64,000 bases of DNA from Posidonia oceanica (taxonomy: Eukaryota > Streptophyta > Magnoliopsida > Alismatales > Posidoniaceae): positions 682,001 to 746,000 of the forward strand of contig JAZBRS010000011.1 in NCBI GenBank assembly GCA_037176725.1. The letters run 5' to 3'. Shown here in pieces: positions 10,067 to 20,023 of the stretch (positions are counted from its first letter, which is position 1; every line of letters starts with the position of its first letter). Below the pieces are notes generated by a model. That model saw only the letters and a program-made list of their open reading frames with translations. It was not told the origin of the DNA and searched no databases. The translations under genes were made by a program, and so were the position numbers.

Positions 10067-12580
10067 TTGGGTTCTGGTTTGCTCCAAGCGGAAACTAACT
10101 ATCGGCGGCAGCTCACTGATCTCTACTGGCAGGAAGAATCAAAGGCCAAACAACAGTCAAGAATTCGGTGGATCCGAGAAGGTGATGCTAACACGGCTTT
10201 CTTCCACGCCTCCATGCGGGAGAGGAAAGCACGCAAGACCATTCGAAATATTGAGAATGATAGTTGTGTTACCGACCATCAGAGCATTGTCCAACTCTTT
10301 CTCACTTGCTATAGCAAGCTTTTCAATCAGCAGGTAAACACCCAGCAACTCCTTCTTGATCTGCAATTCGCTTCCATCTCTGGGGAGGAGAGCCTGCAGT
10401 TCTGCACCCTGGTATCCATGGATGAACTTCAAACAGTGGTTAGAAGCCTTAACCCCAACCGTGCTCCTGGTTTGGATGGGTTCAATGGAGCTTTTTACCG
10501 CACGACTTGGTCTACCATTGCCATTGATCTTCTGGATGTTGTGAACAATTTCCTGAGATCGGGAAGGCTACTAACCCAAGTGAATCACACGCTTCTTTGC
10601 CTTGTGCCGAAGAAGCCCATTCCAGCCACTGTCGATGACTATCGACCCATTGCTCTATGCAATGTGCTATATCGAATTATATCCAAAACATTGGCCAACA
10701 GGCTCAAGCCTCTATTGCCCAAGCTTATAGATTTCAACCAGAGCGCGTTTATAAATGGTAGAAGGATCTCTGATTCTATCCTCCTCGCTCATGAGCTTTG
10801 CCAGAATCTCCACATTGGCCAGGGCCGAGCTCGGATGTGCTTGAAGCTAGATCTCTGGAAAGCATTTGACTCTCTGAATAGACAATTTCTTTGCAATGCT
10901 CTACGCTGCTTCGGATTTCATGATAAATGGGTGGGGTGGATCAGTGAATGTATGAACCCCACCTTCTCCCTACTGATCAACAGCGAGTGCTCTGCTTCCT
11001 TCCACTCTTCCAACGCGGTGCGGCAGGGAGACCCCATATCGCCCTACCTCTTCGTAATTGCTATGCAGGTCCTCTCTAGCCTTCTCAGCAGAGTTGAGTC
11101 TAAGCATGATTTGGACCCCCTCACCTGCAGCACACTCTCGGTCTCCCATGTTATCTTTGCGGATGACCTTATGATCTTCTTGAATGCTGACAAGAAGAAT
11201 GCCCATAACTTGAAGCTGGTGCTTGATGAATTCACAACACTATCCAGCCTCACTATCAAATTCCATAAGAGTGCTATATTCTTTGGGGGGGCTGTGAAGC
11301 ATTGGAATTGGATTGCCTCTCATCTAGGTCTGCCTCAAGGGCAACTACCAGTAAGGCACCTGAGAGTGTCCCTTTTTTCCAAGCGACTCTCCGCAACTTC
11401 GTGCTCCCCTCTGCTACAAGCTATCAAGACTCGACTGCAATCATGGAAGCTAAACTCCTGTCCTACGCTGGGAGAGTCGAGCTCATCAAATCCATCCTTT
11501 CATCCATGCACCTCTACTGGACATCGGTCTTCATCCTCCCAACCAGTGTCCTGCAAGCAATCGATCGCTTGATGCTCTGTTTTCTCTGGTTTGGTCATGG
11601 CCCGAGGAAATGCATCTTCAAATCGTGGAATGACGTCTGCCGACCGAACGAGGAGGGAGGTCTTGGTATCAGGCGTGCCACTGATTGCAATCACGCTGGT
11701 ATCCTCCGGCTACTCTGGGAGGTTGAGACGAACAAGGAAGCACTCTGGGTGAAATGGCTCAAGGGCAAGTACCTGAGGGGCAGCTCCATTTGGTGTGCCT
11801 GGCCTCCCCAGAATGCATCCTGGGCTTGGCGTAGTATTGTCAGAGTCCGACACCTAGCTGTGCACCTCCTGAAATACCATATCGGAGATGGTCAAAATAC
11901 ATTCTTCTTCCTCGACCCCTGGCTTGGATCTATGCCGCTTCTCCGGTGGGTGGGGGATCGGCTCTGGCAGAACCTTGCTTGCAATAGCTCATGCCGAGTG
12001 AGCTCTTTTATTGCTAACGGACGCTGGAACCTACCTCCCCGTACCACATTGGAAATGCACGACTTGTGGCCTAAGATATTGACCTCCTTTATAGGCGACG
12101 ATGCCGATTCGATCACCTGGACCCCTGAGACCACCGACTTTACGCTCCGCTCTGCATGGAATGTGATCTGTCCCCTGAGCCCGGCCCTCCCCTGGACGGC
12201 CTTCATCTGGTGCAAAGGAGTCACCCTGAGACACGCCTTCTGCTCGTGGAGAGCACTCCACAACTACCTTCCCACTCATGACTTGCTTCAAAGACGAGGG
12301 ATCCTTCTCGTCTCCCTGTGCGCTCTCTGTCAAGAAGAAGTTGAGATGCATGATCACCTCTTTTGGACTTGCAAGTTCTCTAAGCAAGTCTGGAATATTT
12401 GCTGGTCCCGATTCACCATCGCGTGTCTTCACGGTGACTCGTTGCATGGAGCTGTCAACCTTCTACTCCAAGATTTCCGCAGGCACTCCACGTCGGTGCT
12501 GGAGCAGCGATGACTCGCCGACGTTTTCACCGCTGTGGTCTCTGGGCTCTAGACCAAATGTAACCTCTACTTTTTTTAGG
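10067..12580 (+). pseudogene. LINE-C ORF2 part 2: reverse transcriptase and zf-RVT
   Basis: Continuation of the ORF2 split at 7403. RT runs from GLLQAETNY through RPIALCNVLYR, KLDLWKAFDSL (a W where sister copies have S), VRQGDPISPYLF and FADDLMIFL. A single-base deletion near 11,452 (QSWK then LNSC instead of AKLLSY) shifts frame. The next frame carries the RT thumb-like part, FLWFGHGPRKCIF and the zf-RVT domain near 12,120-12,400 with CALCQEEVEMHDHLFWTC intact. TGA at 12,511 replaces a CGA present in LINE-F, so the protein originally continued to about 12,580. Confidence 0.88.
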
Positions 12581-12882
12581 GGGCCCATAAGCCCAAAGAC
12601 CCCGAGGCACTTTGCCATGAAGCCATTTTGTGCTAGATGGGCTAGACTGCTCAGGTGGAGCCTTGAGGCTTTTGGATGGGTGACAACAGTTGGGTCATTC
12701 TTAGCTTCAGGCTTCTGTTTACCACCTTCCTTGGTGTCCCTAGCTTGGGCTATGTATTTTTGTGTTGAGCTTTGGGCTCTTGGCTAGGGTTCCCTTTTGG
12801 GCCCCTTAGTCTCCTATGTACAGTATTTTTTTTTATATATTATTCTGAGGGCCTCCCTCCTTTTGCTTGGCCAAAAAAAAAA

Positions 12883-13210
12883 GTAGAATTATTAATAATT
12901 ATGGGAAAAACTATTAAAACACTTTATGAAAATCCCATTTAATATATTAAAGCCCAAGATGACAAGATATCATGTGAGAGACCTTTAGGATACCAGTCAC
13001 CTCTGATGGTGGCGACGAGACTCATCGCCATTGATAGTGGCGACGAGCTATGTTGCCTCTCATATAGGCAACAAGCTGTTTTTTTGTAGTCTCTCCATTG
13101 TCTTTTATATTAATCCAAAGAGGTGTTAAAAGTCCAGAATAACTTCAAAAATTCCATAAAATTATAAAAACATGTTATTTAATAGGTCCAAAGGTAGTTA
13201 GGGCTAAGCT
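12883..13210. other. Non-coding spacer with GTGGCGACGAG inverted segments
   Basis: No gene. Between 13,005 and 13,080 there are two GTGGCGACGAG copies with an intervening CTCATCGCCA, and TTGCCTC...GGCAAC forming a short inverted repeat. The vocabulary recalls CGTCGCCGTATGCAACGGCGGC at 4145, so this is probably the other side of the sequence into which LINE-C inserted. Confidence 0.4.
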
Positions 13211-13234
13211 TTTTCTAGAGTGAGAAACTCTGCC

Positions 13235-13254
13235 TTTTCTCTAGAAGGAATCTT
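13235..13254. repeat. Target-site duplication of LINE-E (pair 13235-13254 / 18767-18786)
   Basis: The 20-bp string TTTTCTCTAGAAGGAATCTT is exactly repeated at the two ends of LINE-E. It is part of the LINE-H leader, so LINE-E integrated into the 5' leader of a sister LINE. Confidence 0.93.
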
Positions 13255-13689
13255 TTTTCTTTTTTCTTTTTTTTTTGCCAAACAGAAGGAGGGAGACCCT
13301 CAAATATTATAAAAAATGAAAACTGTATAAGAGAGAATATGGACAACAGCCCATATCCCAAAGGTCAAAGACCAAACCCAAGGCCAAACCTCCCCTCCCA
13401 ATATAATGGGAAAACAAAAGCCATAACAGGCCTACCGGAAAGCCCAACCCAACCAGCACGAACAAAGCAAAGAAAAGAAATGAAATAAAACCGTAGGCCC
13501 ACTAAAACCAGCCCAACCAGCTGGACTCCCGCTCGCTAGAATTGAATTCAAAATCAATTAAAAATACATCCATTCCACCAGGAAAGCCTTCAGCTTAAAA
13601 CAGAGCATGAGCGGAGCGATGGGTTGATGCTTTTCGTCAAAGAATCACCGATTCCTCTCAGTCCATAGCCCGGAGATCACTCCACAAAA

Positions 13690-16600
13690 GGTGCACGCCG
13701 CACGACGCTAAAGGCATTTCGAAGTATGATGCTGCTGAAAGCGGAGGAGGATGAAGTTGGTGACTTCAAGCAGAGATGAGGATGCCTGAAGCTCCGGCAC
13801 ATAGAGTTGGGGAGCCAACTCAGTCCACACCTGTCTAGCATACTCACAAGACCACAGAGTGCAATGAAAGACCAGCAAGACACCCCTGTGTTGAAGATTG
13901 ATGTGAGTGGGTAGGCCACGTCGGAGTGACCTCCAGGTGCAGAAGGCTTGGTTGGGAACAGCGCCCCAATTCCAGATGAGAGAAGCCCAGGGAGTAGTAG
14001 GATTTCTATGACGAACGGCCTCCCAAGCCGAGTGAAACGTGAACCCATCTTTTGTGGGGATCCAGGAGATGGAATCCCTACCGGGACCAATTAGAGTAGC
14101 AAGGATCTCCGGCCACAGCTCATGTCCAAAGTAGTGGGAGTGGGGAGGTTCCAGCGATGCCCATCAATGAAAATACCCACTTTGCAGAGCCGGTCACAAC
14201 CCAAATCACGACGGATCCAGTCACCATTGCGAAACTGAATCGGTGGGTGACCCAACCATGGGTCCATGAAGAAACTAGTCGAGAGACCATCCCCCAGGTT
14301 ATATTGCAAGAGATCAGCAGCTAGAGGTCTCATCCGGAGGATTCCCCGCCAAGCCCAAGATGCGTTCTATGGTGGACGAGCACACCAAATTGAACTTCCC
14401 CAAAGGTATTTGGAGCAAACCCACTTCACCCAAAGGGTATCTCTGTTAGTTTCCACCTCCCAAAGAAGACGAAGAGCACCTGCTTTGTTGCTATCACTCG
14501 GGCTGCATATACCCAAACCACCTTCTTTTCTAGGACAGGCCACATCATTCCAAGAGATGTAGACTAACTTCCGTTGTCCATGTCCATACCACAGGAAACG
14601 GAGCAGCAACCGATCAATGGCTTGGAGAACGCTTGCGAGGAGGATGAAGACAGAAGTCCAAAACAGGTGCATTGAAGAGAGCACCAAGCGGATCAGTTCC
14701 ACATTACCGGTGTAGGAGAGGAACCTCACCTTCCACGACTGCAACCGCGACGTAATCGACTGAGTTAGAGGTTCACATTCTGTGGCCGAGAGCCTCTTTG
14801 ATAGCAGGGGCAGGCCAAGATACCTCACCGGAAGCTCCCCTCTCCTCAGCCCCAGATGCGTCGTAATCCATCTCTGATGCTTCACCTGACCTCCAAAGTA
14901 AATCGTGCTCTTTTGGAGGCTGATGGACAACCCAGATAATGCTGAGAACTCGTCCAAGATTGCTTTCAAGCGACGAGCATTCCTCTTGTCAGCATGTAAG
15001 AAGACTAGAAGATCATCCGCAAATATAATATGTGACATGGAGATCGTGCCACAGGAAGTAGGTTGAAGCTTCCCCTCAAGCTCCGCTTGTTCGAAGAGGG
15101 CCGTGAGGCATGGCAATGACAAACAAATACGGGGATAGAGGATCCCCCTGACGAACCCCATTGGAAGTGAAGGAGAGGTGAGTTCTCCATTGATTCTGAG
15201 AGAGAAAGTGGAGTTCTCCACTTGTTCTCAAAGCCCAGACGTCGAAGTGCTTCACAGAGAAATGTTCAATTCAAAGAGTCAAAAGCTTGGCTCAGATCAA
15301 TCTTGATGCACATGTGGGCGCGTCCCACACCCGAATGCAAAGAATGACAGAGCTCGTGTGCTAATAGAATGGAATCTGTAATTCTTCTCCCTTTGATAAA
15401 GGCACTCTGGTTAGGCCCAATGATTCCAGGTAACAATGGCTTGAGTCTCATGGATACCAGCTTTGATATAATTCTATATAGAACATTACACAATGCTATG
15501 GGTCGGTAGTCGTCCACCGTTGCCGACACAGCCTTCTTCGGCACCAAACAGAGAACCGTGTGATTAACTTGAGCAATGAGGTGGTTCGATCGCAGCACAT
15601 TGTTAACGACCTCCGGAAGATCCTTTGAGATCAGATGCCAGGTTGCTTTGTAGAATGCACCATTGAATCCATCCATACCTGGAGCTCTGTTTGAACTTAG
15701 TTGTCACACCACCTCTCTGAGCTCGTCCATAGTTGCCATGGTGCATAGGCATCTATTCTCCTCCTCCGTGATGGACAACCTTAGAAGGCCCTGTGGAATG
15801 CAACACGAGCCTTGGTGTTGATTGATAAGCATATAGTATTCATGGTGGAAAGCCCGACCAATACTGAGAGGATCATTGAGCAGCCGGCCATCAACCTCAA
15901 GGTTCTAGATCATATTCCGTGCATGTCTTGCTTTGATGGATGCATGGAAGAAGGCAGTATTTGCATCCCCGTCATAGAGCCACCGGATGCGTGATTGCTA
16001 CCTAGCCATCGACTCCTCCTACCAGTAGAGATCAGACAATTGTCGACGGTAATTTGCTTCAACCTGGAGCAGACCAGAGCTAAGTGGGTCGCATTTCATC
16101 GCCTCCTAAATCGCAGATAGAGACTTGATGCATTTTGCGATCCAGTCCTCAGCACGACCATACACCCTTCTAGACCACCTTATCAATTGGGTCCTGATAG
16201 TAACCTGCTTCTTCACAAACCTATATGTTGGGTTCCCTTGGATCTGGAATCTCCAATAGTGAGCAATCAAGAGGTTAAAGTCAGGATGAGTCGTCCATTG
16301 GTTGAAGAATTTAAACTGAACTTTGGCGCGTCGTCAATCTGTACCAAGCTTGATGGTGAGCGGATTGTGATCACTCAACAGACGCGTCCCGACGTGCGTA
16401 GCGCAAGCAGGGAATAGATTAAGACAATTCATGGAAATGAGAGTGCGGTTCAATCGACATAATATGGGCCTCGATTGATTCATATTACACCATGTGAAAT
16501 CAGATCCAGTTGTGGGCATTTCGAGTAGGGAGGCAAAGTTAATGAATTCATTGAAATCTGACATGGCCGTGGGATTCAGTAGATCCGATCCCACCTTCTC

Positions 16601-17035
16601 AGAGCGACTGTGGACGCAGTTGAAGTCCCCTGTGACGATCCAAGGGTGGGACGGCTGAGAGCGGAGGAGGTCTTCCCACAGTTGCTTCCTTGATCCCACA
16701 TCATTTGCCGCATACACAACCGTGAGTATGAACCTGGAAGAATCTGATAGTGAACAACCTTCGAGCTGAATGAATGGCTCAATCTCAGCGATCTTAGAGA
16801 GATTCACAGAAAGTGGGTTGCATAGAACAAGGATACGACCTGACGGAGCTGAAGAGATGCTGGAAATGGCATCAAAACTGCTCCAGCACTTCCTTAGGAT
16901 GCTCGAAGCGTCCTGTTTGATTTTATGCTCCAGAAGACATACTATATCACACTTATGCTGGTTAGAGTAATCTCGGATAGAATCAACCTTCCCAGCTTTA
17001 TTTAAACCCCTCACATTCCAACACAGAATTAACAT
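13690..17035 (-). pseudogene. LINE-E ORF2: endonuclease, reverse transcriptase, damaged zf-RVT
   Basis: ORF2 starts at ATG 17,035 (MLILCWNVRGLNKAGK). The endonuclease is open for 233 codons to 16,334, with GDFNCVHSRSEK and LLSDHNP visible. The linker (15,677-16,330) has stops. RT lies at 14,367-15,676 with RPIALCNVLYR, IDLSQAFDSL, a frameshift near the GVRQGDP box, and FADDLLVFL. The longest minus-strand frame at 13,677-14,090 is out of register. The homologous frame reads FTFHSAWEAV, AFCTWRSLRRGLPT and FHCTL joined directly to WSCEYARQVW, so about 36 bases containing the zinc-ribbon CWNEAEMIDHLL part are missing. Confidence 0.85.
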
Positions 17036-17061
17036 CGGGGTGGTATATCTAGTGTGAACTC

Positions 17062-18483
17062 CTAGAGCCCACCTGGCTCAAGCTCTCTGCCACTAACACC
17101 TAGCAAGCGAGGATGGACAATCTTACGAGACTGTTGAGCTTTGGCAATCAACGATTCCACCTCTTCATCAGAGGCATGGAGAGCGGAGAACTGATTCAGA
17201 TCCCTTGGAGGTGAAGAAGACGTACCTTTCTTTGCATGGGGGGTAGTTCTATATTTGGGTTTTGTGGCCTTAAGAGTGGAATCTAAAACCACCGAATGTT
17301 TCTCAATTGAGGTTGAGGAGATTGTCTCACCCACCACGTGTTGCTTTTCCGAAATCACTTCCTTACTAGTATCCACCTGAGTGGGAGATGCTATCTCTGG
17401 TGAGGGAGGCATCGGCTGCACCACTTGTGGCTCAGTAACAAGGGAAGTGGAAGTGGACGTGCCCCCAAGTGCCGCCACAGCCTCCCCCTGTACCAAACTT
17501 ACAGTGGCCGGAGTAGTGACCTCCATAGCAGCTAGAGTTGACACCACCGTCGAACATGAACCTTCTTCATGACCGAAGGAGGAGCACACAGCACATGGGT
17601 GCGGTTCCCAGTCGTAATCATATCTTCCTGGATACCGTCTACCTCCAAGAGGGTGGTTCAAGGGAAGGAGAAAGCCGCATCAATCTCCACACATATCCTA
17701 GCAAAGTCGACCCTGCTCCTAGTAGCGGTGGCTTCGTCCATGTATAAGGGACCCAGAGCGCTCGCGATGCGGCTGATGAGTGCCGGAGACCAGAAGTGGA
17801 GAGGAAGCTTAGGAAGCTTCATCCAAACTGGAATCGTGAGAAGTTTGTCCTTCTCAAACTTAGAATCAATAGACCAGGTATGAAGGACCAGTGGTTTTCC
17901 CCGGACGAACCACGGCCCCTCCTCAAGGGCACGTTGCTTGTCGGAGTCATCTGAAATTTTGAAAAGGAGGAAGCAATTTCCCCGCGAGAGCACTTGGAGT
18001 TCACCCTTGACCAACCATAGAGTCTTGAAGTACCTAGCCTACATATGGCTTGAGACCCATGAAGTAGCCCATCAGCACACGCTCCCAGTTCTTTGCTGCA
18101 CTTACCACTTCCTCTGGTAGACACACAGCCACCTTAACTCCATCTTTTACTACAGGCTCAAAGAAGCTAAGAGCACGCGGAGACCAAGCCTTAGAGCTGG
18201 AACACCTCTTTGCCCATGAAGCTGGCTGCGCAGCAACCGGAGCAGTAGAAGAGGTCTTGTTTACAGTAGCACGGTGAGGACGAGATCGAGACCGATGAGT
18301 CCTGTGGCCTCCACCACCTCGACCCTGACTCGAAGTACCACAACGACCACCCCCTAGAGCTGGGAAGTTGCGTTCATCCACCGGAGGGGTAGTCCCATCC
18401 CCAAAACCCGAGTCTCCCCGAAGGGAGGACGGGGAAAAATCACCCAGAGTACGCAAGGAAGAAGATGGATTAGTGGAATCCAT
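17062..18483 (-). pseudogene. LINE-E ORF1: DUF4283-like domain and CCHC knuckle
   Basis: Starts at ATG 18,483 (MDSTNPSSSLRTLGDF), followed by an Arg/Gly-rich segment, the DUF4283-like domain (LQVLSRGNCFLLFK, EEGPWFVRGKPLVL, LPKLPLHFWS) and the knuckle CAVCSSFGHEEGSC near 17,570-17,611. The tail is rich in Thr/Val/Ser and ends EPGGL with TAG at 17,062 (CGA in LINE-C). Frameshifts lie near 18,042 and near 17,660. A neighbouring frame would reach a TAA overlapping the ORF2 ATG (ATGTTAA), which mirrors the ATGATG overlap in LINE-C. Confidence 0.85.
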
Positions 18484-18681
18484 ACCCTAATCCTCAGTGG
18501 GCCCCTCCATCCAAGAACGTCAAATGCTAATCCCGACACAATAACAAGCGGTAATCACCCATTTGAAATTAGTGGGCTGGACCTAATGAATAGGGAAAGA
18601 ACAAAGCAAAATGGAGGGAAAACTCCCCCCAAGAGGCTCAAAACCTAGAGAGAAGTTGGAGCTTCTCACTCTAGGAACTTG

Positions 18682-18766
18682 CATTTGTGGCTCTCACTTA
18701 TGGTTCTTGGTTGAGGTCTTGGGCCTATGTATTTAGTGTGGAGCTGGTGCTCTTGGCTTGGGTTCT
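18682..18766 (+). other. Inverted 3'-UTR-like segment at the LINE-E 5' end
   Basis: Between the minus-strand leader of LINE-E and its right target duplication lies a plus-strand sequence that resembles the LINE-C 3' UTR: GTCTTGGGCCTATGTATTT then GTGTGGAGC...GGGCT/GTGCTCTTGGCT. LINE-C has CTTGGGCTATGTATTTTTG then GAGCTTTGGGCTCTTGGCT at 12,745-12,787. It lies inside the duplication, so it arrived with LINE-E. Template switching or 5' inversion during insertion is the likely cause. Confidence 0.55.
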
Positions 18767-18899
18767 TTTTCTCTAGAAGGAATCTTCCCTTTCCTTAGGA
18801 GGACTTTTCCCCCCCATTTTTCCTTTTGGGCGAATCGGATTACCAGCCCATTAGCACAGTGCTGAGTTTTGAAATCTCTATGGTGGGATGACGTGGGAC

Positions 18900-18914
18900 G
18901 CGTGATTGTCAGTT
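18900..18914. repeat. Target-site duplication of LINE-F (pair 18900-18914 / 20007-20021)
   Basis: GCGTGATTGTCAGTT is present directly before the T run of LINE-F and directly after its 5' end. It belongs to the LINE-H leader just upstream of the ORF1 start, so removal of LINE-F rejoins that leader. Confidence 0.92.
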
Positions 18915-20006
18915 TTTTTTTTTTTTTTTGCCAAGCAAAAGGAGGGAGGCCCTCAGAATAATATAAATAAAAAGTACTGTACATGGGAGACTAAGGGCCC
19001 AAAAGGGAACCCTAGCCAAAAGCCCAAAGCTCAACACAAAAATACATAGCCCAATCTAGGGACACCAAGAACTGTGGTAAACAAAAATTAGAAGCAAGCC
19101 CAGCTATTGTCACCCATCTAAAAGCCTCATGGCTCCACCTGAGCAATCCAGCCCATCTAGCACAAGATGGCTTCAAGGCACAGTACCTCGGGGTCTTTGG
19201 GCTTAAGGGCCTCCTAAAAAAAGCAACAGTTACGTTCAGTCCAGAGCCCAGAGACCATAGCGGTGAAGACGCCAGTGAGTCGTCGCTGCTCCAGCACCAA
19301 CGTGGAGTTCCTACAGAAATCTTGGAGCAGAAGGTCGACAACTCCATGCAACAAGTCACCGTGAAGACACGCGGTGGTGAGTGGGAAGCATCGGGAGACA
19401 AGAACGAACCCTTGTCTTCGAAGCAAGTCATGAGTGGGAAGGCAGTTGTGGAGTGCTCTCCACAAGCAGAAGGCATGTCTCGGTGTGACTCCTTTGCACC
19501 AGATGAAAGCCGTCCAAGGGAGAGCCGGACTCCAGGGACGGATCGCGTTCCATGCAAAGCGGAGCGTAAAGTCGGTGGTCTCAGGGGTCCAGGTGATCGA
19601 ATTGTCGCCATCGCCGATAGAGGAGGTCAGAATCTTAGGCCACAGGTCGTGCATGTCCAAAGTGGTAGGGGGAGGCAAGTTCCAGCATCTGTTAGCAATA
19701 AAAGAGTTCACTCGGCATGAGCTATCGCAAGCAAGGTCCTGCCAGAGTCGATCCCCCACCCACCGGAGAAGAGGTGAAGATCCAAGCCTGGGGTCGAGGA
19801 AGAAGAATGTATGTCGACCATCTCTGATATGGTATTTCAAGAGGTTCACAGCCAGGTGCCGGACTCTGAGAATACTACGCCAAGCCCAGGATGCATTCTG
19901 GGGAGGCCGGGCACACCAAATGGAGCTCCCCAGGATGCCCCTGAGCCATTTCAGCCAGAGCGCTTCCGTGTTCGTCTCAACCTCCCAGAGTAGTCGAAGG
20001 ATGCCA
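18913..20006 (-). mobile_element. LINE-F, strongly 5'-truncated, antisense
   Basis: Short LINE copy. T run 18,913-18,929, then the stem-loop (GAGGGCCTCCCTC on the minus strand), TGTACAGTAC on the minus strand, a 3' UTR to about 19,213, and the ORF2 C-terminal third up to 20,006. A 15-bp target duplication flanks it. Its sequence is close to LINE-C (LLRWVGDRLWQDLAC, WCKGVTPRHAFC), so both come from one subfamily. Confidence 0.92.
19214..20006 (-). pseudogene. LINE-F ORF2 C-terminal fragment with zinc-ribbon deletion
   Basis: The LINE-derived frame starts at AGILRLLWEVETN (20,006) and is open down to 19,214. Residues further upstream in the same open frame are antisense LINE-G and not real. 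The zf-RVT domain is present as FTLRFAWNAIRPW, WCKGVTPRHAFCLWRALHNCLPTHDLL, but reads SRCFPLTTACLHGD where LINE-C has about 28 more codons with CALC, HDHL and WTC. This is an in-frame internal deletion of the metal-binding residues. Confidence 0.85.
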
Positions 20007-20023
20007 GCGTGATTGTCAGTTAA

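Larger units (their letters stand above)
4784..12882 (+). mobile_element. LINE-C, full length, split by LINE-D
   Basis: Complete LINE: 5' leader starting near TTTTTCTAGAGTGAGAA (4784), ORF1, ORF2, 3' UTR and A tail at 12,873-12,882. Positions 7404-10,066 are an antisense LINE-D inserted in ORF2. Removing that block and one copy of the 11-bp duplication rejoins the coding frame. The leader matches those of LINE-E and LINE-H, including CCAGCCCATTAG. I could not find a convincing target duplication around LINE-C itself. Confidence 0.88.
13255..18766 (-). mobile_element. LINE-E, full length, antisense in LINE-H
   Basis: Minus-strand LINE with an A tail (T/C run at 13,255-13,276), a 3' UTR with AACAGAAGGAGGGAGACCCTC on the plus strand, ORF2, ORF1 and a 5' leader ending near 18,681 (CTAGAGTGAGAA read on the minus strand). 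Between the leader and the right target duplication lie about 85 extra bases (18,682-18,766) that look like LINE 3' UTR in opposite orientation. At about 5.5 kb this is the only copy here with continuous ORF1 and ORF2 not split by another insertion. Confidence 0.9.

Noticed and set aside
13677..14090. 137-codon minus frame in LINE-E as the ORF2 C-terminus
   Set aside because: It is out of register with zf-RVT; the homologous residues are found in another minus frame.
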